The translations under genes were made by a program, and so were the position numbers. A DNA stretch of 64,000 nucleotides, taken from positions 3,940,501 through 4,004,500 of the forward strand of contig NZ_CP136422.1 of assembly GCF_034355335.1 (NCBI RefSeq). The letters are read 5' to 3'. Below are positions 34,131 to 43,409 of the stretch, piece after piece (position 1 is the stretch's first letter; every line of letters starts with the position of its first letter). Under the pieces are notes generated by a model. That model did not search any database. It was not told the origin of the DNA and saw only the letters and a list, made by a program, of their open reading frames with translations. This DNA is from Blautia coccoides (lineage in GTDB: Bacteria > Bacillota > Clostridia > Lachnospirales > Lachnospiraceae).

Positions 34131-35354
34131 ATGGAAGTAGATTACAGAACATACCTGAGACATTACCCTGACAGAAACGGACGCTTTGGTCCTTACGGCG
34201 GTGCTTACCTGACAGAGGAGCTGGTTCCCGCCTTTGAGGAGATCGCAGACGCATACCAGACCATCTGCCACTCCTCCCAGTTCATCAGTGAGCTGCGCCG
34301 CATCCGCAAGGAGTTCCAGGGAAGACCCACACCGGTCTATCACTGCGAGCGCCTTTCAAGAACTATCGGCAACTGTCAGATTTATCTGAAACGAGAAGAT
34401 TTGAACCACACAGGCGCCCATAAGCTGAATCATTGCATGGGCGAGGGGCTGTTGGCCAAATTCATCGGCAAAAAGCGTCTGATCGCGGAGACCGGAGCCG
34501 GTCAGCACGGCGTGGCTATCGCTACAGCGGCAGCGTTCTTTGGATTAGAGTGTGAAGTGCACATGGGTGAAGTGGATATTGCCAAGCAGGCTCCAAACGT
34601 GACACGTATGAAGATCCTGGGCGCCAAGGTGGTGCCTGTCACACACGGCAACAAGACACTGAAAGAGGCGGTTGACTCTGCCTTTGAGTCTTATGCTAAG
34701 AATTACAAGGATTCTATTTACTGTATCGGTTCCGCAGTTGGCCCCCATCCCTTCCCCCTCATGGTCAGGGACTTCCAGTACATAGTGGGCGAGGAAGCCA
34801 AAGACCAGTTTAAGGAAATGACAGGCCTGCTGCCCGACGTGGTATGCGCAAGCGTAGGCGGCGGAAGCAATTCCATCGGCATGTTCGTGCCTTTCGTGGA
34901 TGAGCCTGTGGACATTGTAGGCGTGGAGCCTCTGGGAAGAGGCACCAAGATGGGCGACCACGCAGCCTCTATGCAGTATGGCGAAAAGGGCGTTATGCAC
35001 GGTTTCGAGAGTATCATGTTAAAGGACGACAAGGGCGAACCGGCTCCTGTATATTCCATAGCAAGCGGACTTGATTATCCTTCTGTTGGACCGGAGCACG
35101 CATTCCTCCGTGACCTGGGCAGAGTGCAGTACGATACCGTCAGCGATGAGGAGGCCATGGACGCATTCTTCAAACTGTCCCGCACAGAGGGCATAATCCC
35201 GGCCATTGAGAGCGCCCATGCGGTTGCCTATGCTATGCGTAAGGCAAAAGAAATGAAGCAGGGCTCTATTCTTGTGAATTTAAGCGGACGCGGTGACAAA
35301 GATATCGACTATGTGGTAGAACATTACGGCTACGGAGATCAATTCTTCAAATAA
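34131..35354 (+). CDS. trpB: Tryptophan synthase beta chain, standing alone
   Basis: The 407 residues have the TrpB order: [17 protein letters not shown], the PLP lysine in [23 protein letters not shown] and the phosphate loop VGGGSNSIG. The usual HKINN motif reads HKLNH here. No trpA, trpC or trpE is nearby, and the partner gene encodes a Sel1 protein, so it is not part of a standard trp operon. It may salvage indole with serine, or serve an accessory role. A GGAG site lies upstream. Confidence 0.92.
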   Translation: MEVDYRTYLRHYPDRNGRFGPYGGAYLTEELVPAFEEIADAYQTICHSSQFISELRRIRKEFQGRPTPVYHCERLSRTIGNCQIYLKREDLNHTGAHKLNHCMGEGLLAKFIGKKRLIAETGAGQHGVAIATAAAFFGLECEVHMGEVDIAKQAPNVTRMKILGAKVVPVTHGNKTLKEAVDSAFESYAKNYKDSIYCIGSAVGPHPFPLMVRDFQYIVGEEAKDQFKEMTGLLPDVVCASVGGGSNSIGMFVPFVDEPVDIVGVEPLGRGTKMGDHAASMQYGEKGVMHGFESIMLKDDKGEPAPVYSIASGLDYPSVGPEHAFLRDLGRVQYDTVSDEEAMDAFFKLSRTEGIIPAIESAHAVAYAMRKAKEMKQGSILVNLSGRGDKDIDYVVEHYGYGDQFFK

Positions 35355-35366
35355 CAGACAGACTTT

Positions 35367-35397
35367 AAAAAGAGTCCGGCGCGAACCGGACTCTTTT
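35367..35397. terminator. Bidirectional terminator after trpB
   Basis: AAAAGAGTCCGG CGCGAA CCGGACTCTTTT is a perfect stem with A and T runs, between the convergent trpB and lipoprotein genes. Confidence 0.92.
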
Positions 35398-35420
35398 CAT
35401 ATTCTTCACTGCTGTTGTTC

Positions 35421-35843
35421 TTATTTCACGTAAAATCCAATGCATTTCATACCCGTATCAAAAGTGATGGTATACTGGGCTTTTCCATCCTTATATTTTG
35501 CCAGAAGAACCACCACTGCATAAGGTGTCTCCGTATCCTTATCCTGGCCTCCCGCCACGCTTATCTTCTCAAAGGATTCAAACTCTCCCAGCTTGTCAAA
35601 AACATAATCCAGATTTTCCTGGAGCTGTTCATAAGCGATCGCCTGCCGCATGACAGGAGCAAAGGTGTTCTCATATATATCCTCCAATTCTCCGGCATTT
35701 ACCTGATCTACCATATTTTCGGCAGCCTTTTTCACTTCGTCCTCATCAAATTTGTCAGAAAGCTTATTTCCGCATCCCGCTGTCAGTACCCCGATCAGGC
35801 AGATCACGCAGAACAGAAGACCTCTCTTTCGGATTTTCTTCAT
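35421..35843 (-). CDS. DUF3887-like small lipoprotein of the two-component operon
   Basis: The start at 35843 (MKKIRKRG) has GAGGAGG 8 nt upstream. The 140 residues begin with a lipoprotein signal ending in LTAGCG (lipidated Cys ~22). A DUF3887-like domain follows (VKKAAENMVDQVNAGELEDIYENT..., YTITFDTGMKCIGFYVK). It follows the histidine kinase stop by 16 bp, so it is expressed with the sensor pair and may act in its signal or response (inference). Confidence 0.7.
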   Translation of the reverse strand: MKKIRKRGLLFCVICLIGVLTAGCGNKLSDKFDEDEVKKAAENMVDQVNAGELEDIYENTFAPVMRQAIAYEQLQENLDYVFDKLGEFESFEKISVAGGQDKDTETPYAVVVLLAKYKDGKAQYTITFDTGMKCIGFYVK

Positions 35844-35859
35844 GGTCATCCCCTCCTCT

Positions 35860-37167
35860 TTACGTTTCTTTTTGTTCATCCGGTATCATGATGCTTACCT
35901 GAAACTCTGTATCCGTCTGGGAAATTTTCATGGTCCCATCATACTTACCCAAGGCACTTTTTACATTCTGCAGCCCCAGCTGCTGATGCTTCTGTCCTGC
36001 TCTCTCCTTCTTTTTCCCCTTTGAGTTCACCATTTTGATCACAAGAAAGGAGTGTATGTTTTGTATCTGCAGGGAAAGGCGTTTCTCCTCCCCCTCCCCT
36101 ATGGCCTCCACCGCATTGTCCAGAAGATTTGCAAAGATCGTGGTGATATCAATCTCACGTATCCTGTCAAGGCAGCCGTCACAGATATCCAATTCCAGCC
36201 TTGTATCCTGCATGGACGCCTGTCCCAGCTTCTCATTTAATATGATATTCAGCATCCTGTTGTTCGTATACCAGGTATGTCCTGTCTGGTTCAGCAGATG
36301 GAAAACATCCTCGGCGTAGGCCTTTGCCCTGTCTGTCTCTCCGCTCTCGTAGAGACGTGCCACGGCCTGCATGTGATTCCTGGCGTCATGTATGACTTTT
36401 CTGGAATTCTGGTAACTCTCCTCTAGGGTTTTATAATGCTGATAGAGCAGCTCTGACTCCTGCTTGTAAAGCTTTTCCTCCCTGAGTGCCCGGCTGCCCT
36501 TCCCGGTCTCTTTGAAAAGGTACAAAAGCAGCAGATTTATGGCAAAGATCAAAAGGATGTTAAGTATCACCAGACCGTACCCGTACCTGAGAACAAAAAA
36601 ATCCGCGCTCATCCAGATAATAGACAGCATGAAGACAACAGAAAAAATGGGAAGCAGCATAAAGAAAAAATACTGGCGCTTATAGAGAAAGAATCGGTTT
36701 TCCTTCTCCTCATCTTTTTTTATAATCATGAGAATAAAAAAGGTCCAGAAAAATTCCGCAAACCATTTTATCAGGAGAAGGACGATCCGCATGTTGTCTA
36801 TCTTCTCCAGTCCTATCCGCAGGAGATTCCATGTAGTCATATTCATATAAGTCCACTGCACAGCATAGATACTTGTGATCTGACAGAGGAAAAATCCGAA
36901 ACAATATACCACACAGTAAAAATATGCCGCCCCGGTGGGCTTAAACAGCACTGTCTCCAAAAACAGCACTGCCAGTACGATTGAAATCGTGATGATCCAG
37001 TTACTCCGTGAAAACTGGGTCAGCAGACAAAATGCTGAAAAAGCCCCATAAGCTGCCGGATAGATCCATACCTTATTCAGACGCCGTTCCCCGATCCTGT
37101 TCATGAACCAGTAAAACAGAAATCCCAGTACAAATAAATCCGCCGCTGTCACAATATATTGAAACAC
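35860..37167 (-). CDS. Agr-type GHKL sensor histidine kinase
   Basis: The start is GTG 37167, 18 bp after the regulator stop. The 435 residues have about six N-terminal membrane helices (1-220). A linker with the phospho-acceptor His in KVIHDARNHMQAV follows, and then a GHKL ATPase domain with the N-box FANLLDNAVEA. The pattern matches AgrC/ComD-like kinases that often sense peptides. No agrB or agrD gene is seen beside it. It works with the LytTR regulator encoded just upstream. Confidence 0.85.
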   Translation of the reverse strand: MFQYIVTAADLFVLGFLFYWFMNRIGERRLNKVWIYPAAYGAFSAFCLLTQFSRSNWIITISIVLAVLFLETVLFKPTGAAYFYCVVYCFGFFLCQITSIYAVQWTYMNMTTWNLLRIGLEKIDNMRIVLLLIKWFAEFFWTFFILMIIKKDEEKENRFFLYKRQYFFFMLLPIFSVVFMLSIIWMSADFFVLRYGYGLVILNILLIFAINLLLLYLFKETGKGSRALREEKLYKQESELLYQHYKTLEESYQNSRKVIHDARNHMQAVARLYESGETDRAKAYAEDVFHLLNQTGHTWYTNNRMLNIILNEKLGQASMQDTRLELDICDGCLDRIREIDITTIFANLLDNAVEAIGEGEEKRLSLQIQNIHSFLVIKMVNSKGKKKERAGQKHQQLGLQNVKSALGKYDGTMKISQTDTEFQVSIMIPDEQKET

Positions 37168-37185
37168 CCTGCTGCCACCTTCTTC

Positions 37186-37890
37186 CTACCCCATCTTATC
37201 CGCCAGATAAAGACTCAGCTTCTCTTTGAACTGCACTGCCTGTTTCTGCGACAAAGGGATCCACTCTCCGTTCATCATGAGGATTTCATACCCCTTGATA
37301 TTTTTTACGTGATACAGATTCACCACAAAGCTTTTATGGGGCACGGAAAATCCATACTCCTCCATCCTGCCGGCAATATCCGATATCCTCCCCCGCATCT
37401 CATAGGTGGTATCTTTTGCCTTCATATAGATCCGCCGGTTCTGATATTCAAAATAATAGATCATATCCACAGGAAGCCTCACAAGCCCTTCTACGGCAGT
37501 GAACTCCACCTGCTTTACCTCCGGCGCCTCTTCCTCCTGCCAGAGCAAGGCATCCTCGATCTGCTTCCAGATCTTCTCCTGCTTTACAGGCTTCAGAAGA
37601 TATCCAAATGCATGGACAGAAAAAGCCTTTCCTGCATATTCCTTGTAAGAGGTGACATATACGATCTTCACTTTCCTGTCATGAATGCGAATCCTCCTGG
37701 CAGTCTCGATCCCGTCTATGCCCTTCATATCAATGTCCAGGAAGATCAGATCATAGATATTCCCGGTCCTGAGCAGGTCCTCCCCGCTGCTGTATCCATC
37801 CGCGTTTAGTTTCTGCTTTGGGTAACTCTCTATCAGCTCTCTTAAAAAAGATACTGCAGTCTCGTCGTCGTCACACACTGCTATACGCAT
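37186..37890 (-). CDS. LytTR-family response regulator (AgrA-like)
   Basis: The 234 residues have a receiver domain with acidic pocket residues in CDDDE, the phospho-acceptor Asp in FLDIDMKGIDG (~53) and the conserved Lys in LLKPVKQEK. A LytTR DNA-binding domain occupies ~130-234 (DMIYYFEYQNRRIYM, FVVNLYHVKNI). An AGGAGGAG site lies upstream. It is the first gene of the three-gene operon with the kinase and lipoprotein. Confidence 0.88.
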   Translation of the reverse strand: MRIAVCDDDETAVSFLRELIESYPKQKLNADGYSSGEDLLRTGNIYDLIFLDIDMKGIDGIETARRIRIHDRKVKIVYVTSYKEYAGKAFSVHAFGYLLKPVKQEKIWKQIEDALLWQEEEAPEVKQVEFTAVEGLVRLPVDMIYYFEYQNRRIYMKAKDTTYEMRGRISDIAGRMEEYGFSVPHKSFVVNLYHVKNIKGYEILMMNGEWIPLSQKQAVQFKEKLSLYLADKMG

Positions 37891-37993
37891 CTTTCTCCTC
37901 CTGTCGTCTTTATCCGCTTTGTCTTATTATATCCCGGCTCTCTCTCCTGCTCAATATCTCCTGCATAAAGTATGGAAAAAGGCACACAAGTAG

Positions 37994-39514
37994 TTACAAG
38001 TCCGTCTCAATTTCCTCCAGCTCTTTTAAGATACTCATCTGCTCCTCTTCAAAGAGCAGCTTTTTATTATATTTATAATAACTGTCACATCCATTTTCAC
38101 TGATAAACTGGATACTGTACGGATTCGTATTCAACTCAGTGACAAATATGATCATCTCCTGGCTGTCGCCAAAAGCGCTTTCCAGAAAATCAAAGGCATT
38201 CTGCAAAGCTCTGCCGGTCTCTAAGATCACGCGCTCCCGCTCCTCGGATTCCTGTCTGAAATGCTTCGCGGCCCCGGCAAAGATCTCCTCTGGTGACAAG
38301 CCGTCCTTTTCACAGATTTCTGACTCCAAAAGCCGTGCCTTTAAAAACTCCATGATCTTAACAGCCGCATGGCGCGCCGGCGCGGTGAACTGGCCTGCAT
38401 TTTCCTTTCTCTCATATTCCGCCTGCTCCCATCTCAGGATATCCCCAAGGGAACCGGATGGGGCTTTTCCCTCTCCCATCTCCCGCTTCCAGACTTTTAG
38501 TTTGTCATAAAGGGCTGTAACATAAAGATCCATCTCATAATATGCATAGAATCCGGTCCCAAGGCGGCCCACAAGAAGACCCACCACACTGAATTTCTCA
38601 TCGAAAGATGCCAGTTTCAGCTTATCCACCGCAAAGTTTTCAAAGTGGCCTGCCAGTACCTGATCGATCTGATAATCAGTCTTGTATTTCTCAAACAGCT
38701 CCAGATAATTGGCAAAATCCCTGGCAGCTTTGCCGTGCTGGATGTACTGCCCCACGACTTCCCTGTCCGCCCTTTTTCCCAGCTTTTCATAGGCATAGAG
38801 GAACTGGGACAGATCCTCCCATCCTCTGGCAGTGGCGAACATACGACCGTCCGCACTGGTCTCCATGCGGTAAAAATTATCTTTGTGGATATCCAGATAA
38901 GAGATCACAGCCGGATGTATGCCGGCACCATAGGCATACTCTTTCCATACGCCAAAGTCTTCCTCCACATCGATCCTGCGTATCCTGTCAAGGGTCACCA
39001 CGTCAAATTCCCGGACGGATTTATTGTACTCCGGAGGATTCCCCGCCGCCACAATGATCCACCCCTTTGGCACAGACTGGTTTCCGAAGGTCTTGCACTG
39101 CAGAAACTGCAGCATGGTTGGAGCAAGCGTCTCGGACACGCAGTTAATCTCATCAATGAAGAGGATTCCCTCCGGAATCTTTGTCTCCTCCATTTTGTCG
39201 TACACAGAGGCAATGATCTCACTCATGGTGTATTCCGTCACAGAGTGGGATTCCCCGCCGTACTCCTTCTCCCTGATAAAGGGAAGTCCCACAGCGCTCT
39301 GCCTGGTGTGGTGGGTGATGGTATAGGATACCAGGTTGATCTCACATTCCCTGGCGATCTGTTCCATAATCTGTGTCTTGCCGATTCCCGGAGGTCCCAT
39401 AAGCAGAATGGGGCGCTGCCGGATGGAGGGAATACAGTATTCCCCATATTCATCTTTGATCAGATATGCCTCTATAGCGTCCTTGATCTCCTGTTTTGCT
39501 CGTTTAATGTTCAT
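37994..39514 (-). CDS. MoxR-type AAA ATPase
   Basis: The 506 residues have Walker A GPPGIGKTQ (~39-47), Walker B LFIDEINCVSE, and sensor regions AAGNPPEYNKS and LDRIRRI. The C-terminal ~230 residues are helical. MoxR ATPases usually act as chaperones or metal-insertion motors with a VWA-domain partner, and that partner is encoded next door with an 11-bp overlap. The target is not evident from this locus. Confidence 0.85.
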   Translation of the reverse strand: MNIKRAKQEIKDAIEAYLIKDEYGEYCIPSIRQRPILLMGPPGIGKTQIMEQIARECEINLVSYTITHHTRQSAVGLPFIREKEYGGESHSVTEYTMSEIIASVYDKMEETKIPEGILFIDEINCVSETLAPTMLQFLQCKTFGNQSVPKGWIIVAAGNPPEYNKSVREFDVVTLDRIRRIDVEEDFGVWKEYAYGAGIHPAVISYLDIHKDNFYRMETSADGRMFATARGWEDLSQFLYAYEKLGKRADREVVGQYIQHGKAARDFANYLELFEKYKTDYQIDQVLAGHFENFAVDKLKLASFDEKFSVVGLLVGRLGTGFYAYYEMDLYVTALYDKLKVWKREMGEGKAPSGSLGDILRWEQAEYERKENAGQFTAPARHAAVKIMEFLKARLLESEICEKDGLSPEEIFAGAAKHFRQESEERERVILETGRALQNAFDFLESAFGDSQEMIIFVTELNTNPYSIQFISENGCDSYYKYNKKLLFEEEQMSILKELEEIETDL

Positions 39515-40871
39515 CAGTAATTCCCTCTTTATATGCTTCCATTTCCTCCTGGTCCAGATATATTTTTATAGCCCAGGCGGGTACATCAACCTCTTCATAT
39601 TCTTTCTGCATCAGCACAAACGCCGTCTCATACCGGGGCATTTTCCGGGGAAATATCCCTTTGCCGTCAGTAAAATACAAAAGTCCTCTCAGGTTTGTAA
39701 ATTCTCTTTTTGCCATCAGTTCCTCCACATAGGTAAAAACCGGCCTGAAATCCGTACCTCCCTGCCCCAGCAGTTCCAGATGTTCCATATATGCCTCCAG
39801 TTCCTCCTGGGAAGTGATCCTGTCGTCCTTTCTCACCATCTCATCACACTGGATGATGTGGATCTTGATCTTCCGAAAGAAACTCTCCGTCTCCCGAAGG
39901 ATGGAATACGTCTCTTTCAAAAAAGCCTTCACCAGCTCACCGGAACAGGACATGGAGGTGTCAATGGCTATGACAAATTCCTCCACCTTTTTCACCTCCC
40001 GGCTCTCCTGTGGTTCGATCAACGGCATATTGCCGTACAGGGAAAGTCCATAGCTGTAAAACCCATAGTCAAAAGAATCCGGGTCTATCTTCTGCTCCTC
40101 TTTCAGCACCGCAAATTTCTGCAGAAACCTGCGGTAATCATAGGAATCCCTGTTCTCCACCTTGATCTGCTCCAGTATTCCCTCCGAAGCTCCAGTGGCC
40201 GAATCCTGTCCAAAGCTCTGCAGTTCTGTCTCCATCTTATTGCGGATGTCATCCCAATTCTCCTTTGGTCTCTGGTTGGGTGTTTTTCTTTTTCCCCCGC
40301 TCCAGAACCGGTGGTCATCCACATAGAATTCCTGGCTCAATCTGCGAAGCTGTTCCTGGCTGGGCCTCACCTCCAAAAGTGCCGTAAAAACCCCCTCTGC
40401 ATTCAGAACACGGCGCTTTTTCCCAAGCTCCGCGTAAGTCTCTCTTCTGAAAGCAGACGCCGGACGGCGCACACAGTGCAGAGGAATGCTGTCGATCATG
40501 GCTTCGCTGGCAATATCGCAGGAGACATCCCACAAAAGATCTGCCAGGTTTTCCTCAACCAGCCTGGATGCTCTCTTTTTTCTGAGACGCGTATCCTTCC
40601 ACGGATGGGCAAAAATGCAGTGGAACACCATATGAAGATATGCCCGGTTCACCCATACACGACCCTCCCGGTACAGGCCGCCCAGATAGGCAGGGTTATA
40701 ATAAAACCCCACACCGTCTGTTCCCAGGGCCTCCATCTCCGGGTTCTGCACATATGAAAACGCAGAAAGTGCCACATCCAAAAAGCGCATGTGCAGATAT
40801 AGCTCACTTCTGGAAGCGGCCAGTATTCTGACACACACTTCATTGATTCGTTTTTCCATTTCCTGTGCCAT
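39504..40871 (-). CDS. VWA-domain protein paired with MoxR ATPase
   Basis: The 455 residues have an N-terminal region of the DUF2201 metallopeptidase-like type (NRAYLHMVFHCIFAHPW, a zinc-like H-x3-H helix). A C-terminal VWA-like domain starts at EFVIAIDTSMSCSG (MIDAS DxSxS) and continues with GGTDFRPVFTYVEEL. It overlaps the MoxR gene. Such pairs remodel or activate other complexes. The zinc-helix plus VWA layout has been seen in other MoxR-linked families. Confidence 0.85.
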   Translation of the reverse strand: MAQEMEKRINEVCVRILAASRSELYLHMRFLDVALSAFSYVQNPEMEALGTDGVGFYYNPAYLGGLYREGRVWVNRAYLHMVFHCIFAHPWKDTRLRKKRASRLVEENLADLLWDVSCDIASEAMIDSIPLHCVRRPASAFRRETYAELGKKRRVLNAEGVFTALLEVRPSQEQLRRLSQEFYVDDHRFWSGGKRKTPNQRPKENWDDIRNKMETELQSFGQDSATGASEGILEQIKVENRDSYDYRRFLQKFAVLKEEQKIDPDSFDYGFYSYGLSLYGNMPLIEPQESREVKKVEEFVIAIDTSMSCSGELVKAFLKETYSILRETESFFRKIKIHIIQCDEMVRKDDRITSQEELEAYMEHLELLGQGGTDFRPVFTYVEELMAKREFTNLRGLLYFTDGKGIFPRKMPRYETAFVLMQKEYEEVDVPAWAIKIYLDQEEMEAYKEGITDEH

Positions 40872-40886
40872 CTTTTTACTCCATTT

Positions 40887-41744
40887 TTAAAATTCAAAGG
40901 ACTTTACAGCCCTGCCAAACCGTTTCCTCTTCATCTCCATCAATACACTCACCGCCTCTGTCTGTCCTCTTTTTGACGCTTGGCTTAAGAGCAGTTCCAT
41001 CTCCTCAGCGCTCTGCACCATCTGTTCTGCCAGATAACACAGAGCACTGTGCCAGTCCTTACGCCCAAGAAAATAGTCCCCTGTCTCTGCCAAGTGTTCT
41101 TCCACATATGCGGCATACTCTTTTTTTGCAGCTTCCCCCAATTCCCAGGGATGCATAAGGCGCCCCATGGCCATGGGAATCAGGATCTCCGGCTTCTCAT
41201 ACACCTTTGCCACTTCAAATAAATTGTCATAGCGGTGATAATCTACACGTTTTTCTGTAAAACACTGGCGGTAACGATAGCCTGAACCGTGAAAATGTGT
41301 CTCCAGTATCCTGGCCGGCGTGTTCTCCACACCTTCCTCATAATACTCCGGAAATACCAGTTTCGCGCAGTGTTCAGTCTCCCTAAACGTGATCGTCACA
41401 AACACTTCGTGAAAGGTTTCAGCCACCACATCCGCCAGACAGCTCTTGGCCCCTTCACCCATCCGCACATACAGTTTCCTGAGCGCGGAGCATCCTGTGA
41501 AGGAACCGCCGCCGATGCGCTTCAGGGAATCCGTGAAGGACAGGGTTCTTAAATTTCCACAGCCGTAAAAGGTATAGTTTCCGATCTCCTCCACACCATC
41601 GGCGATCTCCATCTCTTCGGCATGAAGCAGGGTTTCCTGTTCCTCTTTTGTCCTCCCCTCTTTCCACGGGGAATAATAGTAAGCAGGCAAAAAGGATGCT
41701 CCCGCATCCCTTTTGCCCTCATTCACAACATATTTATCCTTCAT
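40887..41744 (-). CDS. BspA-type leucine-rich repeat protein of the MoxR/VWA cluster
   Basis: The start at 41744 (MKDKYVVNEG) sits 1 bp after the stop of the HD gene, so it is translationally coupled. The 285 residues contain a short BspA-like LRR block (GVEEIGNYTFYGCGNLRTLSF, SLKRIGGGSFTGCSALRKL, ~50-100). A helical C-terminal part of ~150 residues follows, without known motifs. No signal peptide is present, so it is intracellular and may recognise the MoxR/VWA target (inference). Confidence 0.7.
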   Translation of the reverse strand: MKDKYVVNEGKRDAGASFLPAYYYSPWKEGRTKEEQETLLHAEEMEIADGVEEIGNYTFYGCGNLRTLSFTDSLKRIGGGSFTGCSALRKLYVRMGEGAKSCLADVVAETFHEVFVTITFRETEHCAKLVFPEYYEEGVENTPARILETHFHGSGYRYRQCFTEKRVDYHRYDNLFEVAKVYEKPEILIPMAMGRLMHPWELGEAAKKEYAAYVEEHLAETGDYFLGRKDWHSALCYLAEQMVQSAEEMELLLSQASKRGQTEAVSVLMEMKRKRFGRAVKSFEF

Positions 41745-41745
41745 A

Positions 41746-42339
41746 TCACTGTACTGCCAGCGCTTCGCACTCCCGGGCCACAGAAGCCTCACAGGAACGC
41801 ATGGCCTGGATCGTCTTGTCAAATAATTCAGTCAGCTCCCATCCCAGCATCTCGGCACCGTCCTTTATCACATCCCTGGAACAGCCGGCTGCGAATCTCT
41901 TATCCTTGAATTTTTTCTTTACACTGGACACTTCCATATCCATAACGCTCTTGGAAGGACGCATTTTTGCTGCCGCCCAGATAAGTCCTGTAAGCTCATC
42001 GGAGGCAAACAGGATCTTCTCCATAAGATGTTCCGGCTTCACGTCAGAACAAAGTCCGTATCCATGGCTCACAACCGCGTGTACAAGCTCCTCCTTGGCA
42101 TCAATCTCCGCCAGAAGCTCCGGTGCTTTTTTGCAGTGCTCCTCGGGATACTGTTCAAAATCTACATCGTGAAGCAGGCCCACCAATGCCCAGAACTCCG
42201 CCTCATGGCCATACCCCACCTCTTCGGCATACCAACGCATAACGCCTTCCACAGTCAGCGCATGCAGGATATGGAATTCCTCTTTGTTGTATTTTTTCAG
42301 AAGCTTTAACGCTTCTTCTCTTGTCACTTTTGTCTGCAT
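41746..42339 (-). CDS. HD-domain phosphohydrolase
   Basis: The 197 residues carry an HD metal site (HILHALTVEG, then VGLLHDVDFE, then HAVVSHGYG). The first catalytic His is near 25 and the HD pair near 54-55. The substrate is unknown; the family includes nucleotide hydrolases. A GGGAGGAGGT site lies upstream. It is the first gene of the four-gene minus-strand group with LRR, VWA and MoxR. Confidence 0.85.
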   Translation of the reverse strand: MQTKVTREEALKLLKKYNKEEFHILHALTVEGVMRWYAEEVGYGHEAEFWALVGLLHDVDFEQYPEEHCKKAPELLAEIDAKEELVHAVVSHGYGLCSDVKPEHLMEKILFASDELTGLIWAAAKMRPSKSVMDMEVSSVKKKFKDKRFAAGCSRDVIKDGAEMLGWELTELFDKTIQAMRSCEASVARECEALAVQ

Positions 42340-42359
42340 TGTATGTACCTCCTCCCTTC

Positions 42360-43400
42360 TTAGTCACATGCCGCTTTGAATTCTGTCCAGTTTTTCTCAT
42401 ACGCCTCATTGGCCTCTGCGCTCACATTCTGTACGATCTCACCCTTTGTCACAGAATCAGGCACTACCAGGTTCGGATTTACCAGGTCGTCAGCAGCCTT
42501 TGTGGTACAGTAATAGCCAAGAGCATCAAAACATTTTGCCGCTGTCTCCGGCTCTAAAATGTAGTCCAGGAATTTATACGCGTTCAGCTCATCCGGCGCG
42601 TTTTTGGGAATAAACAGATTCATGATGCCGAATCCCAGCCCCTCTTCAGGATAGACCACCTTCAGGTCCGGATTTTCCGCAAGGGCTGCTGTCACCTGGG
42701 ATGTATAGAGATAAGCAACACTTGCCTCGCCGTTCAGCAGTGCATTCTGTGTATCACTGTCCTGGATCATACGGATGTTTGGTGCCAGTTCTTTTAATTT
42801 CTCACCGGCCTGCTCAATGACAGATACATCTTCCTCATTCATGGATTTCCCCATGGTCTGAAGTACAAATCCGTTGACGGCACGGTAACTGCCGATCATA
42901 GCGATCTTGTCCTCAAGCTTTGGATTCCACAGATCCTCGTAGCCCTTGATCTCAAAATCAACCTGCTCCGGATCATATACGATCAGGGGGATACCAGCTC
43001 CGTGGGGAACTGTATATTCATTGTCCGGATCATAAAACTGGCTCTGATACAGTGGATTGATGTTGTTAAAATTGCCGATCTGTGTTTTGTCCAGTTTTTT
43101 TGCAAGGCCGTTCTTTACGATCTGTTCAATGATATAGTCATCGCCCACAACAATATCATAGTCTTTTCCGTCTGTCTGCTGGATCTTTTCCAGCATGGTT
43201 TCATTCGTGTCAAAGTTGGAGCTGATGATCTTGATCCCTGTCTCTTTCTCAAAACCATCCAGGACTTCCTGGGGGAACAGACCCTCCCAGGTGTAGAGTA
43301 CCAGTTCTTTGTTGTCGTCTTCCTCTTTTTCGCCGCATCCGGCAAGCATGGAAGCCGCCATCGCAAAACACAGTGTAAGAGCTGCTAATCTTCTCTTCAT
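42360..43400 (-). CDS. potD: Spermidine/putrescine-binding lipoprotein PotD
   Basis: The 346 residues have a lipoprotein signal ending in SMLAGCG (Cys ~22). A type 2 periplasmic-binding fold follows with LVLYTWEGLFPQEVLDGFE and NALLNGEASVAYLYTSQ, typical of PotD. It is the last gene of potABCD on the minus strand and delivers polyamine to the PotBC channel. Confidence 0.93.
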   Translation of the reverse strand: MKRRLAALTLCFAMAASMLAGCGEKEEDDNKELVLYTWEGLFPQEVLDGFEKETGIKIISSNFDTNETMLEKIQQTDGKDYDIVVGDDYIIEQIVKNGLAKKLDKTQIGNFNNINPLYQSQFYDPDNEYTVPHGAGIPLIVYDPEQVDFEIKGYEDLWNPKLEDKIAMIGSYRAVNGFVLQTMGKSMNEEDVSVIEQAGEKLKELAPNIRMIQDSDTQNALLNGEASVAYLYTSQVTAALAENPDLKVVYPEEGLGFGIMNLFIPKNAPDELNAYKFLDYILEPETAAKCFDALGYYCTTKAADDLVNPNLVVPDSVTKGEIVQNVSAEANEAYEKNWTEFKAACD

Positions 43401-43409
43401 ATTTTTACC

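Noticed and set aside
39336..40757. A 473-codon plus-strand frame opposite the MoxR and VWA genes.
   Set aside because: It spans two overlapping real genes on the other strand and has no recognisable domain.
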